From Doryteuthis pealeii (Eukaryota > Mollusca > Cephalopoda > Myopsida > Loliginidae), in assembly GCA_023376005.1 (NCBI GenBank), contig CM042145.1, positions 15,498,482 through 15,562,481 on the forward strand: DNA of 64,000 nt, read 5' to 3'. Position 1 is the first letter of the stretch; each line of letters starts with the position of its first letter. The notes beneath the pieces were generated by a model, which had not been told where the DNA came from, did not search any database, and saw only the letters and a list, made by a program, of their open reading frames with translations. The position numbers and the translations under genes are program-made. Positions 43,635 through 55,004 of the stretch are shown here, one piece after another.

Positions 43635-43845
43635 TGTGATGAGTTGTCCCCCTTACATCATCTTTATTTCAGCTCATTGGGATCAGGCAGACATCACGTG
43701 ATCAACTAACCTGGCGTCTGTGTCTGTCGCCTGCGTTTAACATTATTATAGAACTTGAATAAAAAGCAAGTTGTGTTTTTAAATCGTCTTCGTCTCGCTC
43801 TATCTTTTATCTTTTACACAAAGTTGTAAAAGACATCTCATTTCA
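43635..43845 (+). repeat. 3' LTR
   Basis: Same sequence as the 5' LTR except CTTTTATC for CTCTTATC and one extra T in GACATCTCATTT. Confidence 0.92.
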
Positions 43846-44240
43846 GTTGTTTCACTTTATGTATATTGTATACCCCTATTTGATATTTGTTTTATGTTTT
43901 ATATGTACAGTAAACATTTTGTTCTATAAAAAGTCGTTTCTTTAAAAGTAGTCTGCGTCCGAAGTACGTTTTATTCTCTTACAAAACGTAGGGTCTAAAC
44001 AGTACTTTTCCGGGTCCGGGGACAAAATCCCCACAAAATTTTCCTGAATTCAATTTTTTTTTATTTAGGTGAAATGAAAGAATCATCTCCACATCTTCTT
44101 CGAAGGATCCCTCAACAAGTTGTGTTTAACCTCAACTGAATATTACTGTTTTAGAGCAGGTGAGAATCTTTCACTTTTGGACAAACATATTAACAGACTG
44201 GGCTAGATTCATGCATATATATATAGAATATATATATTAG

Positions 44241-44286
<46 letters not shown>

Positions 44287-44869
44287 AAATGGAAAAATAT
44301 GAACGTATTGTATGGATTAAATTTATTTATAATGACATGTGTTTCGACGGGAATTGTTTGCATATAAGGGCATTCTAATTAACATTATTCTTAAAGTAAA
44401 ATAAAGAATAATAATAATAAAATTTTATGTGAACAAGTCATCTTCTTTAGAGCATGTATTATTATTATTTACTCCTTTGAGTTTTCACCCTGTGATCTGC
44501 TGGCACTTCAAAATCCACCAGTTGACAAGTTCTTTCTTTTTTGTTAATCAGCACTAGTCTGGTCTTCTTGCTGGGATAGATGATCCGTTTTAATATTTCA
44601 AAAGTCCCAGAGAATGTTTATGGTTTCGTTCTCACAGAACAGATTCTGGTTTATGTATACACCATTTTGTTGTATGGTCAAAATTTAATTTTTTGCATAA
44701 TTCCCAGTGGATCACGTTCCCAACCCAGTCCGTGTTATATTTTGTACTACCTTTGTCCTAGTTTGCTACTTCGCATAGTACAGCTGGTTAACAGTCTCAT
44801 CTCTATTACCGCGCATAGTCTACATTTACTATTTGTTGGGGTCTTATTCAATTTTCGTTTTTGATATAG

Positions 44870-44905
<36 letters not shown>

Positions 44906-45410
44906 AAATGAAGAAAACGTTAATTGGTGAAAAAATATCAATTGCTGCAATTATCCAATTCTATTACGAAACAATTGAAAAACACAACCAAATCATTAAA
45001 TTCATAATCTTGTTATTTGATTGATTGATGCAGGTGTAAAATAAAGTTTTGAGGTGTGTATAACATTTTGTTCTGAAAACAGATATCCATTTAAAGAAAG
45101 GTTTAAGGGACTGAATGTTTACGTGACCAAACGGACTTTGTGGGGAACTACGCTCTAATTCAAAGGGATCACATTTTCTTGTATGCCATACGATGTCAAC
45201 TTTGTAACTTATATTGTTAGACGCCTTTCATTGACTTATTCTCCTATACTCTATTGCATTAATTATATTATTTTGCATTATTATATCAATTGTATTAATA
45301 GACAGATTAACAAACCCATACAATAGACGGTGTTTACTTCCGCCGGTGTCTATATTCCAGTATACTACAACTGCCTTTCATTTAAGTATTTATCGTATAT
45401 TCTATTTCAG
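43846..45410. other. Region between LTR element and peroxidase remnant
   Basis: No intact gene. Contains TA/GA microsatellites (44217-44282), a LINE fragment on the minus strand (44467-44865) and an (ATT)n run (44871-44903). Confidence 0.6.
44467..44865 (-). mobile_element. Non-LTR retrotransposon C-terminal fragment
   Basis: The minus strand is a decayed copy of the 37454-38037 module: complements of CACTGGGAATTATGCAAAAA, GTATACATAAACCAGAATCT and CAACTGGTGGATTTTGAAG are visible. Frames are broken repeatedly. Confidence 0.65.
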
Positions 45411-45840
45411 GAGACCGTCGTGTTAATGAACAAATGGGTCTTGCTAGCATCCAGACGATATTTCTTCGTGAACACAACAGAATTGCCCGCCAATTAAGCA
45501 ACATGGGACTTGGCTGGGACTGACGACAAAATATTCCAGAGACAAAAGCGAATTGTCCACAGCAATTATACAACACATCAAATACCGAGAATTTTGGCCC
45601 ACAATTCTCAACCGACAATTCATAAATTTCCTCGGTCTTGATGGCCATCTCGTGGTTATGGACGTTTATGATTCAAACGTTGATCCGAGCATCCGGAAGC
45701 GGATTTTCAACTGCTGCATTTCGTTTCGGTCATTCTATGGTTCAGTCCGGTTTACAAACGAGTCGTCAGACTTCAACTCGCCTTCGGATCTCCACATTGG
45801 TTAAAAACAATGTATGGAAAGACAGACAAATTCTAAACGG
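45411..45840 (+). pseudogene. Animal heme peroxidase exon, frameshifted
   Basis: After a TCTATTTCAG acceptor the sequence reads DRRVNEQMGLASIQTIFLRE followed by HNRIARQLSNMGLGWD and a stop. In the next frame it reads DDKIFQ. In a third it reads AIIQHIKYREFWPTILN...VYDSNVDPSI. After another shift it reads GFSTAAFRFGHSMVQSGLQ. These are, in order, the NEQ-GL---T-FLREHNRIA helix, the AIIQHI-Y-EF-P-IL segment and the proximal-His FRFGH motif of peroxidasin-type peroxidases. A GTACGT donor follows near 45841. Conserved motifs with three frame changes in 430 bp mean a decaying paralog or local sequence errors. No other peroxidase exon was recognised in the window. Confidence 0.78.
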
Positions 45841-46225
45841 TACGTTCATTTTATTTAGTTCTGTTTCTTTGTGTGGTCCTATGCCAGTCACGGTATTTGA
45901 TAAGATGTCTTAGTTCCGTGACTACCAAATGTGTCTCCAGCTTAGTTGCACTTTCGATGCTTCTGCGCCACGCTTGTGTTCCTTTGATTCACAGAACTGG
46001 GATCGATGCAACTTGGTCGGATCGTCTTTGTGATGGGTCTGAAGATCAGTTTCTTAGAGTTGCCAATAACGATGAAAGAACGAGACAACACACTGTAACA
46101 ATATCAACGTTTTATTAATATATATAACACAGAAAATATGTTTTTGCAAATAGGTTGGAGAGAAAAAGACACGCGAGGAGCTTTGTCTGGCGTTTTGTTT
46201 ATGCTAAAATTACATGAGTAATTCA
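45841..46225. other. Sequence up to the assembly gap
   Basis: No recognised gene or repeat. Ends in an AT-rich stretch directly before the N run. Confidence 0.5.
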
Positions 46226-46235
46226 NNNNNNNNNN
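46226..46235. other. Assembly gap (10 N)
   Basis: Ten consecutive N. The base after it begins the second copy of the 19935-34844 sequence. Confidence 1.
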
Positions 46236-46326
46236 TTTGGGGTGCAAATATCGGTGTGTATATATGTGATTGATACTATTTTCTGCATAAATAAAAGACT
46301 AAAGACAGAAGGTGTGAACAGAAGAA

Positions 46327-46785
46327 AAAAGTTTTTTGGTACTCTTCACGGAGAACCGTCCCAGTCCCCTGCCTCAAAAAATGCTTGCCGGTGGCTGCTG
46401 AAAAAAACAAAAAAAACACCAGCTACGATTGAAGTCTGTAGCCGAAGCGGTGTTACTTTAATAAAAAAACTTGGGTTAGGGTTTGGGTTTAGGGTTGGAG
46501 TTGGTGTTTAGGGTTAGTTTAATGGGAAAATAAATAATTTGGTCTCTGTTTTTTCTAACCCAGAAAAAACAGAACCCAGAAATTTTGTAATAAAACTGTT
46601 GATTTTAACTAGGGGTGGGGTTAGGGTTAGGGTTTAGGGTTGGGTTTTCGGGAAAATGCCCTAAGTTGATTGTTTTTTCATCTATGGACTGTTTTTTTTT
46701 TTTTTTTTTCAGCAGCCACTGGCTAGCGTTTTTTGAGGCAGGAAGTGGGACGGTTCTCTGCGAAGAGTACTGTTTTTTTTTAAAG
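46327..46785. mobile_element. Foldback element, both arms present (copy B)
   Basis: The left arm GGTACTCTTCACGGAGAACC and the right arm GGTTCTCTGCGAAGAGTACT are complementary over about 75 bp, around a GGGTTTAGGGTT-rich core. Copy A lacks most of the right arm. Confidence 0.75.
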
Positions 46786-47119
46786 AATCTGCTCGAGTAG
46801 TAAATAAGTACCGAAAATCAAAAAATAAAATGAAAATAAAAACTAAAAAATAATTTTTGGAGTATTATTTGGGTAATCTTTGCAAAGTTCTGTCCTGGAA
46901 TCCTGCTTCAAAAACTGCTAGAGATAACTGTCACTTAGAACTGTCTTAACCTAATTCTTTTATCCACTACAATCCAGTGTGAATTTTGGGAAATTATAAA
47001 CCTAATGTCTTGTTCTACCTATTCACTTATGTATGATTTTTTACCTAGATTCATATTGGGTGTTTTTTTAATTTTTTAATTTTTAATTATCTAATCTAAC
47101 CTTTTTAATTATAGGTTCC

Positions 47120-47385
47120 CATATTGTATTCATCTCTATACTTGGTCTACTTAGGAGGTTTACTATAACCTATCATATGAGCTGATTCTTTGAGGAATCT
47201 TCTCTTCTAATGTTCTTCCCTATCTATTATCTTAACTTCATCCCAAAAGGGCAGATGGTTTCCCTTTTCATTCCATATATGGTCAGCCATACCTGACTTT
47301 TCTATTTCTCCTCAAACCACTGCTTTATGGTGTTCTTCTAGTCTTACTTTCAGTGCACGGCATGTTTCGCCTTTGTATAGTTCCC
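47120..47385 (-). mobile_element. Penelope-like GIY-YIG fragment (copy B)
   Basis: Duplicate of 20663-20965, with the same YKGETCRALKVRLEEHHK reading and small substitutions. Confidence 0.7.
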
Positions 47386-47639
47386 GAGTCCGACAAGAAA
47401 TACCTGAAGAAGGCCAGAGGGCACATCTGCTGAAATGTTGTACAGATAACAATGACAATGAGGACAATAGTCCGAATAATTCAAATAATACTAAAGTGAA
47501 TGATATTTTACATTCAAGCCTATAAAAATATCTGTAGTTTCTTTCTTATATACAGAAATGTATAAATATATTTATCTAATGTTTTTCTTTTTTTAATCTT
47601 TTTACTCAAGACAAATCTATTCCTTAACTTCTGTTATAG

Positions 47640-47694
47640 ACAAAATTTTAATAAATGGTTGGAAGATGAGGCAACCAAAACTCGAATTGAAAGT
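47640..47694 (+). CDS. CCDC166: CCDC166-like exon 3 (copy B)
   Basis: Identical to copy A exon 3, with GTAAGT donor. Confidence 0.8.
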
Positions 47695-47882
47695 GTAAGT
47701 AAAATTTTTAGATTTACTTATTTTTGTCTAAAAATGATTTGATGTGTGAGTTCCACGCACTCAAGTTCCAAATTAAGGGGTCGATTTGTTACAATTGTTG
47801 TGGCCATTTTAGGCTTCAAGTGGGAGCACTTTACAGTGGAGATCCCTTGTGTTAAGCAGAGGCTGATACTTAGTGAAGAATC

Positions 47883-47961
47883 CTTTGGTTGTTCCTTGGT
47901 GTCCCTTAGTGTTGGGTATGATCCTTTGGTTGTTCCTTGGTCCCTTAGTGTTGGGTATGAT
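47883..47961 (+). repeat. 41-bp minisatellite, two units (copy B)
   Basis: Two units, the second 3 bp shorter, against three in copy A. Confidence 0.88.
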
Positions 47962-48835
47962 CCTTTCGTTGTTCTTTAGTTTTGGGTAAAATCTTTGCGT
48001 TTAGCAAACTCTTTGGTTGCAGGTCTGTTCGTCAATGTCAAATAATATGCAAATGAACGGCTTTCAATATTGGCAATTAAATAGTTAACTAACCATGTAT
48101 TCAAGCTGTTGATTGATTGGTTTAATCCACATGACCATGCCGGGTCTATAAGTTTAAGTGGTGGATCCCAGCATGCCTTATATCTCCAAATAATCCAACA
48201 CTATTGAACAGTACTCATATTAATACACTTATAAGAATTAAATGTAGTTTTAACTTCTGTGGTTAAAACCACTTCTTATAATTCATTAGGAGGCCTCAGA
48301 GAAACCTCAGAACGTAAATGGACATATACAACGAAATCCAACAAAGAGATACATAATGCACTACAGACTTTATTGTCTGAGCATATATAACAACAATACA
48401 AATGCAAAACAGCTAGAATGAAAGTCCTAAAGAAAAAAGGAAGAGTTCTTAGTTAAACAAAGAGATGAAAGCTACCTCGAAAGGTTATCATTTACTTTGT
48501 ACAGGATTCACGTGATAAGGGTCTCTCCAGGAAGGCATAGGAGTATTATTAGGCATGCATGTTCATGGCTATAATGGTGGGAGAGCCAGACACCTCTACG
48601 GGGATAGAATATAATAAAAGCCATTGGATGCACATGTATAAGCCTTTGAATTGGGGGTGGGCAACTCTCAAACCCTCTTTCATGGGGCTGAAGAAAGGCA
48701 AACATTATTTCAGTGATGAGGAAGTGAAATCTGTAGTGAAGAAGTGACTCAAAGAACAATCAACAGAATTTTACAGGGCAGGGATATATGCTCTCCTTCC
48801 AAGGTGGAACATTGCTATTGAAAGAAACAGTGTGG

Positions 48836-49075
48836 AGAAGTAGGAATGTGATCCACAGAGGACCAGCTTCATTTTGATGTATGATACATGTTCTTGTGTT
48901 GGTAATTATATCTGTCCTAAACAAAATGGCATTACTTTTTGACTCACCTACGTGGAGAAGTAGGGATGTGATCCACAGAGGACCAGCTTCATTTTGATGT
49001 ATGATACATGTTCTTGTGTAGGTAATTATATCTGTCCTAAACAAAATGGCATTACTTTTTGAATCACCCTCATAA
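48836..49075 (+). repeat. Local tandem duplication specific to copy B
   Basis: A segment of about 120 bp beginning GTGGAGAAGTAG and containing GATCCACAGAGGACCAGCTT occurs twice (from about 48832 and 48952). Copy A has it once, near 22420-22530. Confidence 0.85.
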
Positions 49076-49178
49076 ATCGATACACCAGATATTTTTGCCC
49101 CCCCCTATACCCAAGTGACACTGGATAGCTGCTTCTAGTATATTCTAAAAGTAATGACATGCTAACATTGTATTTCAG

Positions 49179-49323
49179 CATGAATACATGAATTATATGG
49201 GTAAAAAGACCAACAAGAGACAAATGGCTATTGTCACTTTGAGTGACCATAATAAAGAGGTCATCAAAAATATTAGAGAAGAAAAGAAACGGATGGAAGA
49301 AGAATATGAAGAGAAGAAGAAAG
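49179..49323 (+). CDS. CCDC166: CCDC166-like exon 4 (copy B)
   Basis: Same protein as copy A exon 4; GAC replaces GAT in LSDHNKE. Confidence 0.82.
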
Positions 49324-51303
49324 GTAACTAATTTGTACTTTGCTCCAAATTACTAGAGAAAACAAACAAACAAATAGTCGGGATGGGATGTTTTCTGCTT
49401 AATAACTGATTCTTCAAGTCTAATGGCGAGTAGTTGGTTTTCTGTTCTATGTGGTTTAAGCTCACTCATAGTCATGTCTAAATCCCCAATATAGTTGGCT
49501 CTTCCTTTTTGTGGACTGGTGAACTGAAAGGGAATTTAGGAAAAGAAGCAAAAGGAACAGAGATAAAGATGACTTAGGGTAAGACTTTTATTTGTTGATT
49601 CACACTATTTCTTTGAGAGGAAATATTTCCTGAGCAAGTCAATAGGTGTTTCTCCTTGGAGTAAAAAGGGCAGAGAAACTTTTTGGCACAAAGAATTCAG
49701 GGTTTTTCTGCACATGCCCTGAGGGTTCTTCCAGTCTCAGACCTTCCGGGAAATTGTTCTTTTTTTGTGTCTTTTTATTTATTTTTTTAATTTAATTTAA
49801 TTTGGTTTTATTTATTTTTATTTGGTTTAATTTTATTTTTATTAATCACCAGTCATTCTGCATAATGAAAGAGAAAGGTTCCAAGGTCACTTGTGACATT
49901 GTAAACAGAGATGTTTGTATTTAAAAAGTTAAAAAAAAAAAAATTCCAAATCAGGATGTGGTCACTATAACAACTCAAGTGGCATGCCTGGGTGGTGAGT
50001 ATATATATGTAAGCTGGCAGAAACTCTAAAAGAACCATGCCCTGTTGGTGAGCATTAGAATATGCTGACTGTATCCCCTGCAGTAGGTTAAGACTCCCTG
50101 AAAATAAGGGGTGTCATCGGTATGACACTAAATGCCATCTGGTGGTGAGGCTCCATTTCTAGAGCTCTGGGAAGTGTTGGGTACTCATTGCCATTACTCC
50201 AGGTCTACTCTGACCCAGAGTGGTAGTACCTGTTAGAGTCCTGTCTATGGGTTAAATAGATCTGTTTGAAAATTATTTATATTTGATAGGAATACTTTAT
50301 ACCATATAACTGATACCATATAAACATATGACCAACTGATTGATTGGAGAGGGCCTTTCTAGCCGCCTGTCTAACCCAAGTAAGAACCAAAGTGGAGTGT
50401 TGCATGTCATGGACTGTTTCAGCCACCAGGATTCTGTGCTTAAGCATCATGGTTTGCCCCTACAGCCTACTGGTGGCCTCATTAGGGGAGGGGTCTTACT
50501 CCTCTGCAGACTTGCAGCCAGCCTATCCTACAGAACCAACTGACAGGATTAGCTGGTTGGCTGGTTGGCTATTACAGCATGTCAACCCTCGTGTAATTTT
50601 ATTCCAAAAACGTTTTGTTCCATTTATTCTGGATGAGTATTTAAAATTTTTCATCTAAGCTCAATTTTTTTAAACACAATTTTTTAAAACTCATTTTTTT
50701 TCTATTCAACCTATAGATGGGACCCTAACAGGTACTATTACTCCAGGTCAGAGTGGACCTGTGAGTAATGGCGATGAAGGGATACTCGACAATCCCCAGA
50801 GCTCCAGAATTGGAATTTCACCATTAGATGCAGTTTAATGTCATACCCAGGACACCAGCTGACTGGGCGGATAAATGAAAACAAGATTTTAACTTTAGAG
50901 TGTAACATTATCATGTCATTGAAGATGTCTAATCAATTCAAAATATTTTTAAAAAAATGATAACTAACTCTTTGCCTACATTAAGCCACTCACAGTGGAT
51001 TTCCTACCATTGTGATCCTACCATAAGCTGCTGGCAGCAGCTATCTCATTTGTCACTTGTTTACACTGAAAAATCACTACATAATATGACTTTATTTGAA
51101 TAGAATGAGTTCTGGGGTAAGTAGATAGTGAACTTTGAAATATCTCATCATACAGGTACAAAAATACCAAGAAAATTTGGGGGAAATTTGGTAGGCAAAG
51201 AGTTAATTATTGCTGAAGAATTTGAAATCAAGTTAGTTAAATGTTTAGAGTTTTTACTTGATGATTTTTTCTTTTCTTCCAGTTCAATGAATTTTTTTTT
51301 CAG

Positions 51304-51383
51304 ATCTGGAAACAATTATTTTAGGAAAAAAACATGTTCTCGAGAAGACAAAGAACCAAATGAATGAACTGAATGAATGCAAA
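51304..51383 (+). CDS. CCDC166: CCDC166-like exon 5 (copy B)
   Basis: Same protein as copy A exon 5; one ATC to ATT change. Confidence 0.82.
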
Positions 51384-51609
51384 GTAAGAATACTTATTTT
51401 AAATCTAACGATTTATCATTTTCTTTATTTCTATTCTAAAAAAAATATTGCCTTTTTTTCTTCCCCTTTCATTAACGTTAAAAGAATCAAATATAGTTTT
51501 AGTTTCAGTTGCTAGAACCACTTCTTATAGTATGTTATGAGGCTTCAGAAAAACCTCCAAACGTAGATGAATATCGTTCGGTTGGTCGGCAGTGCAGCTT
51601 AATGTTGGT

Positions 51610-51805
51610 ATCAGCCAGACAGCGAAGGAGTCTATTCCCTTTTCACTTGATCATCTGAGGTGGAGCGCCACACCTACCGTCAGCTCCTCACTTTACCGCA
51701 TGGATTCCTATGCTACTCATATACTGATTTGGTGAGGGCCAGTATCGAACTTGGAACCTTGTGATTTGTAGGCTGATGCTCTACCGACTGAGCTAAACCG
51801 GCCCT
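51610..51805 (-). mobile_element. tRNA-Lys-like SINE, family B (copy B)
   Basis: Duplicate of 25108-25303, including the GGTTTAGCTCAGTCGG head on the minus strand. Confidence 0.85.
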
Positions 51806-52738
51806 CAAATCCAACAAAAAGGTACATAACAAAATACAGACTTTATTGTCTGAGCACATTCAACAACAATACAAATACAAAGCAGTTGGAATGAAAGTCC
51901 TAAAGAAAAAAGAAAGAGTTCTTGGTTAAACGAAGAGATGAAAGTTACCTCGAAAGGTTATCACTTACTTTGTACAGGAAGCACGTGGTAAGCCTTTTAG
52001 TTGAGGGGCAAGGTCCCCCAAATACAAATGGACAGAGACACCACTAGTGCATGTCTGGAGATCCCAGATGAGAAAGAGGGTTAGTTTTTTCCCAGGTTGT
52101 ATTTAGATAGCCAGAGTGTGTACGCCCCCTAGTGGCAAACCCTGGTGGCAAGGGAAGATAACTCTTTTCTAAACTCAACCACATCCCAACAAGGGAAGAC
52201 AATCACTACAATGTTGTTAACTCTCTTCTATATTTTAGCCAAACTTGTAGTTTCTATTATTTGGATTTTTCGGACTTTTATCCTCATCTTTATTGTTATA
52301 TACACAACATTTTGTCTGATGTGCCCTCTGGCCTTCTTCAGCTGTTTCTTATTGAACTCTAGAACTTTCTTGTCGAACTCAGGAGCCTTCATGTCATAAT
52401 TGGGAGCCTTCATGAAACTTCTAACTAAACACTTTATTCAATTCACTGGGGTAGACTTTTCTCCTTCCGCTAAACATGACTGGGTACAAGGGTTAAGTTT
52501 TGTTAAGTAATCTATGTCATTATCGCCTGTGGTCAGAATTGAACTTGCAACCTAAAGATCATTGTAATTTACAACTGTATTAACTCAACCCTTATATCCA
52601 TTGCACCATATGTCCAACTGTAGTTTCTATTCTGAGATTAAAATTATATATTCAGTGTATATAACAAATATAATTATCATTGTTATATCATATATGAAGT
52701 GTTCTGCCTTCATCTATGCTTTCTCTTCTCCTCCACTT

Positions 52739-52823
52739 CCAACTAGATCACTGAAGTTAAGTAGTGATGAGCCAGTTCAATACTTAGATGGGTGACCATT
52801 TAAGCAACATCAGGTCCTGTAAA
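52739..52823 (+). pseudogene. 5S rRNA-derived fragment (copy B)
   Basis: Duplicate of 26235-26320, with the same GAAGTTAAGTAGTGATGAGC and ACTTAGATGGGTGACC motifs. Confidence 0.7.
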
Positions 52824-52989
52824 AAAACGAATATCAAAATGACTTGATTTGGCACTAAATGACCCAAAAAGTGTGGAGTACATATTCATTGTTATTACTC
52901 TGATCTGGAGTGGTAGTACCTGTTAGGGTCCCATCTATAGGTCAAATAGATCTGTTTAAAAATTACTCATTTTTATTGTCTCCTTTCAG

Positions 52990-53166
52990 GTGCTTCGTGA
53001 AGAACAATTGACTAAAATCCAACAACTTGAAGATGAAGTCGTTCAAACAAGGAATCAACATGCCAAAAGTATCCAGGCACTTAAAGAGAATTTTCTTCAT
53101 GATAAAGAAAAATTTCGCCTAGAAGCAGAAACCAAAATTCGCACATTACAACAAGAAGCAAACAAG
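52990..53166 (+). CDS. CCDC166: CCDC166-like exon 6 (copy B)
   Basis: Same protein as copy A exon 6; CAG/CAA and AAG/AAA synonymous changes. Confidence 0.83.
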
Positions 53167-54210
53167 GTGAATATCTATCAATAATGGAGATTGTCTGTAA
53201 CAAAAACTATGTCATAGCTCTACGTCACAGATTACGTCACAATATTCTTATGCTATATACACCCAAAATTTGAGTAAGCAATTTTAAAAATTGTTTTTTA
53301 CTCTCGTCCTTTTTTCAAAAATTTTTTAAAAACTTTTTTTCTTTTACTGCTTGTTCATGGATCAATATGTGTATATTTCTGAGATATGTTTGTGTCTTTC
53401 TTCTTAATACCATTGGTATATTATGTATAAAAAAGGTTAAATGGTCTTGTATGTACTATAAAAGAAGCATGTTCTCTCTGCTCCAAAGTCCGGTTGAAAC
53501 TGAAATTTAAACTAAATAATCATGTGACATGCAAGATTCACACCTCTAGGGTCAGGGTCACCAACAGTCCTGGTGATTTTCCACTGACCCCTTTGAATTC
53601 TCGCTAAAGGGTCTGTCAACAATTTATGCTACCACATAAACTGTAACAAAAACACTCAACTAATTTTCACCAAATTTGGTACACATATGCAAATGGCTTC
53701 CAGGTATGTTTTGCAAAAAAAAAAAAAAAAATGTTGATACTTTACCTCCCCAAATTATTAGAGAGCAAGACCCCCAAATTGACCTGATGGCCATATTGAA
53801 AATGAAGGGAGATTACTATTAAATTTTTTTATTACAGAGTTAGTTTTTCTAACCTATCTGAACTTAAAAAAGATTTTTTTTGACACCTAATAAAACAACT
53901 GGAAAATTATGGTGAAAAGACAAAAACTATTCTTTTACCTACTGGTCTCAGCTGGGGTGCTTATTAGATACTTGATCCAATTTTTTTTTTTGACATCTAA
54001 TAAAATGACATCTTCAAACTTCAATAGATTTTAATTTTATTATCACAATTCTTTATAGTGTTATTTAGATGGTTTTGTTTATTCTATTTAACGGCATATC
54101 AACTCCTTATGGGTTATTTAATGCTGAAATCTTATTAATTTCTCAATGCTTGATTACTATTAGGTGTATCTTTATATTTGAACTGATGTTTTGTTTGTTT
54201 TCCATTACAG

Positions 54211-54501
54211 GAAGCTTTGCATTGTTTGTCTGAATACACTGAAGATATTCAAAATGAGAATCGTACACTTCGAAAACAATTACTGGAATTGTTACAGAAG
54301 AATCATGCTTTAATGCTACACCAGAAAAAATTAGAAAAACAACAACAAGAATTGGTACAGGAACAACAATATGCTGAAGATTTGCATAAACTACGTGGAA
54401 AGAAACTGCAAAATGCATTAAAAAGTGAAGATCCAGGATGTGGCCATGGTTATCCTGGTCTGGCTGTTAGCACTCTTCAATCATCTTCCCAAGGAGAATA
54501 A
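54211..54501 (+). CDS. CCDC166: CCDC166-like exon 7 (copy B)
   Basis: Same protein as copy A exon 7; ACG/ACA and CTA/CTG synonymous changes; TAA stop kept. Confidence 0.83.
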   Translation, partial: EALHCLSEYTEDIQNENRTLRKQLLELLQKNHALMLHQKKLEKQQQELVQEQQYAEDLHKLRGKKLQNALKSEDPGCGHGYPGLAVSTLQSSSQGE

Positions 54502-54512
54502 TTAACATTGCA

Positions 54513-55004
54513 ATTTTTCATTTCTTTTTTTTTTCTTTCCTTTGTTTTTCTTTCCTTTTTTTTTGAACTTTTGAAAAAATATTTTTTTTTTTTGTTTTTT
54601 CCTTTCTTCTTTTTCCATTCTTTCTTTTCTTTCTTCTTTTTTCCTTTCTTTTTTTCACTTTCTTTTTTCCATTTCTTTTTTTTTTTTCTTTTTTTCATTC
54701 TACCTTTTTTTACTTACTTTTTATTTTCTTTCCTTTCCTTTCTTCTTGTTTACTTTCTTTCTCTTTTTTCTACCTTCCTTTTTTCCTTTCTTCTTTTTCT
54801 TTCTTTTTTCTTCCTTTCTTCTTTTCTTCACTTCATTTTTTTTCCTTTCTTTCTCTTTTTTCTATTCTTTCTTTTTTTTTCTTTCCTTTTTCTTTTCTTT
54901 CCTTTCTTCTTTTATTTTCTTCATTCTTTTTTCCTTTCTTTTTCTTTTATTCCCTTCATTTTTTTCTTTTCTTCTTTTCTTCTTCATTTTCCCTTCCTTC
55001 ATTT
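54513..55004 (+). repeat. Polypyrimidine tract after the CCDC166-like stop (copy B)
   Basis: C/T-only tract with several indels relative to 27913-28422. Confidence 0.9.

Larger units (their letters stand above)
39270..43845 (+). mobile_element. Ty3/gypsy LTR retrotransposon, nearly intact
   Basis: Two LTRs of about 210 bp (39270-39479 and 43635-43845) bound an interior with gag, protease, reverse transcriptase, RNase H and integrase in the Ty3/gypsy order. A primer-binding site candidate TGGTGGCAGCGG begins one base after the 5' LTR, and a short purine-rich stretch (GGTGGGA) precedes the 3' LTR. The LTRs differ by one substitution and one single-base indel, so the insertion is recent. There is no envelope gene. 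The flanking bases (GGGC and GTTG) do not form a target-site duplication. It is absent from copy B within the window. Confidence 0.95.
47640..54501 (+). pseudogene. CCDC166: CCDC166-like gene, copy B, exons 3-7 only
   Basis: Exons at 47640-47694, 49179-49323, 51304-51383, 52990-53166 and 54211-54501 repeat copy A exons 3-7 with every splice site and phase intact. Across 748 coding bases I count six substitutions, all synonymous, and no indel. Exons 1 and 2 would lie before the N gap, where unrelated sequence (the LTR element and peroxidase remnant) is found instead. It is therefore either the other allele of a single intact gene, cut at a contig end, or a 5'-truncated duplicate. I mark it as pseudogene only because no start is present here; the coding sequence shows no decay. 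Confidence 0.75.
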
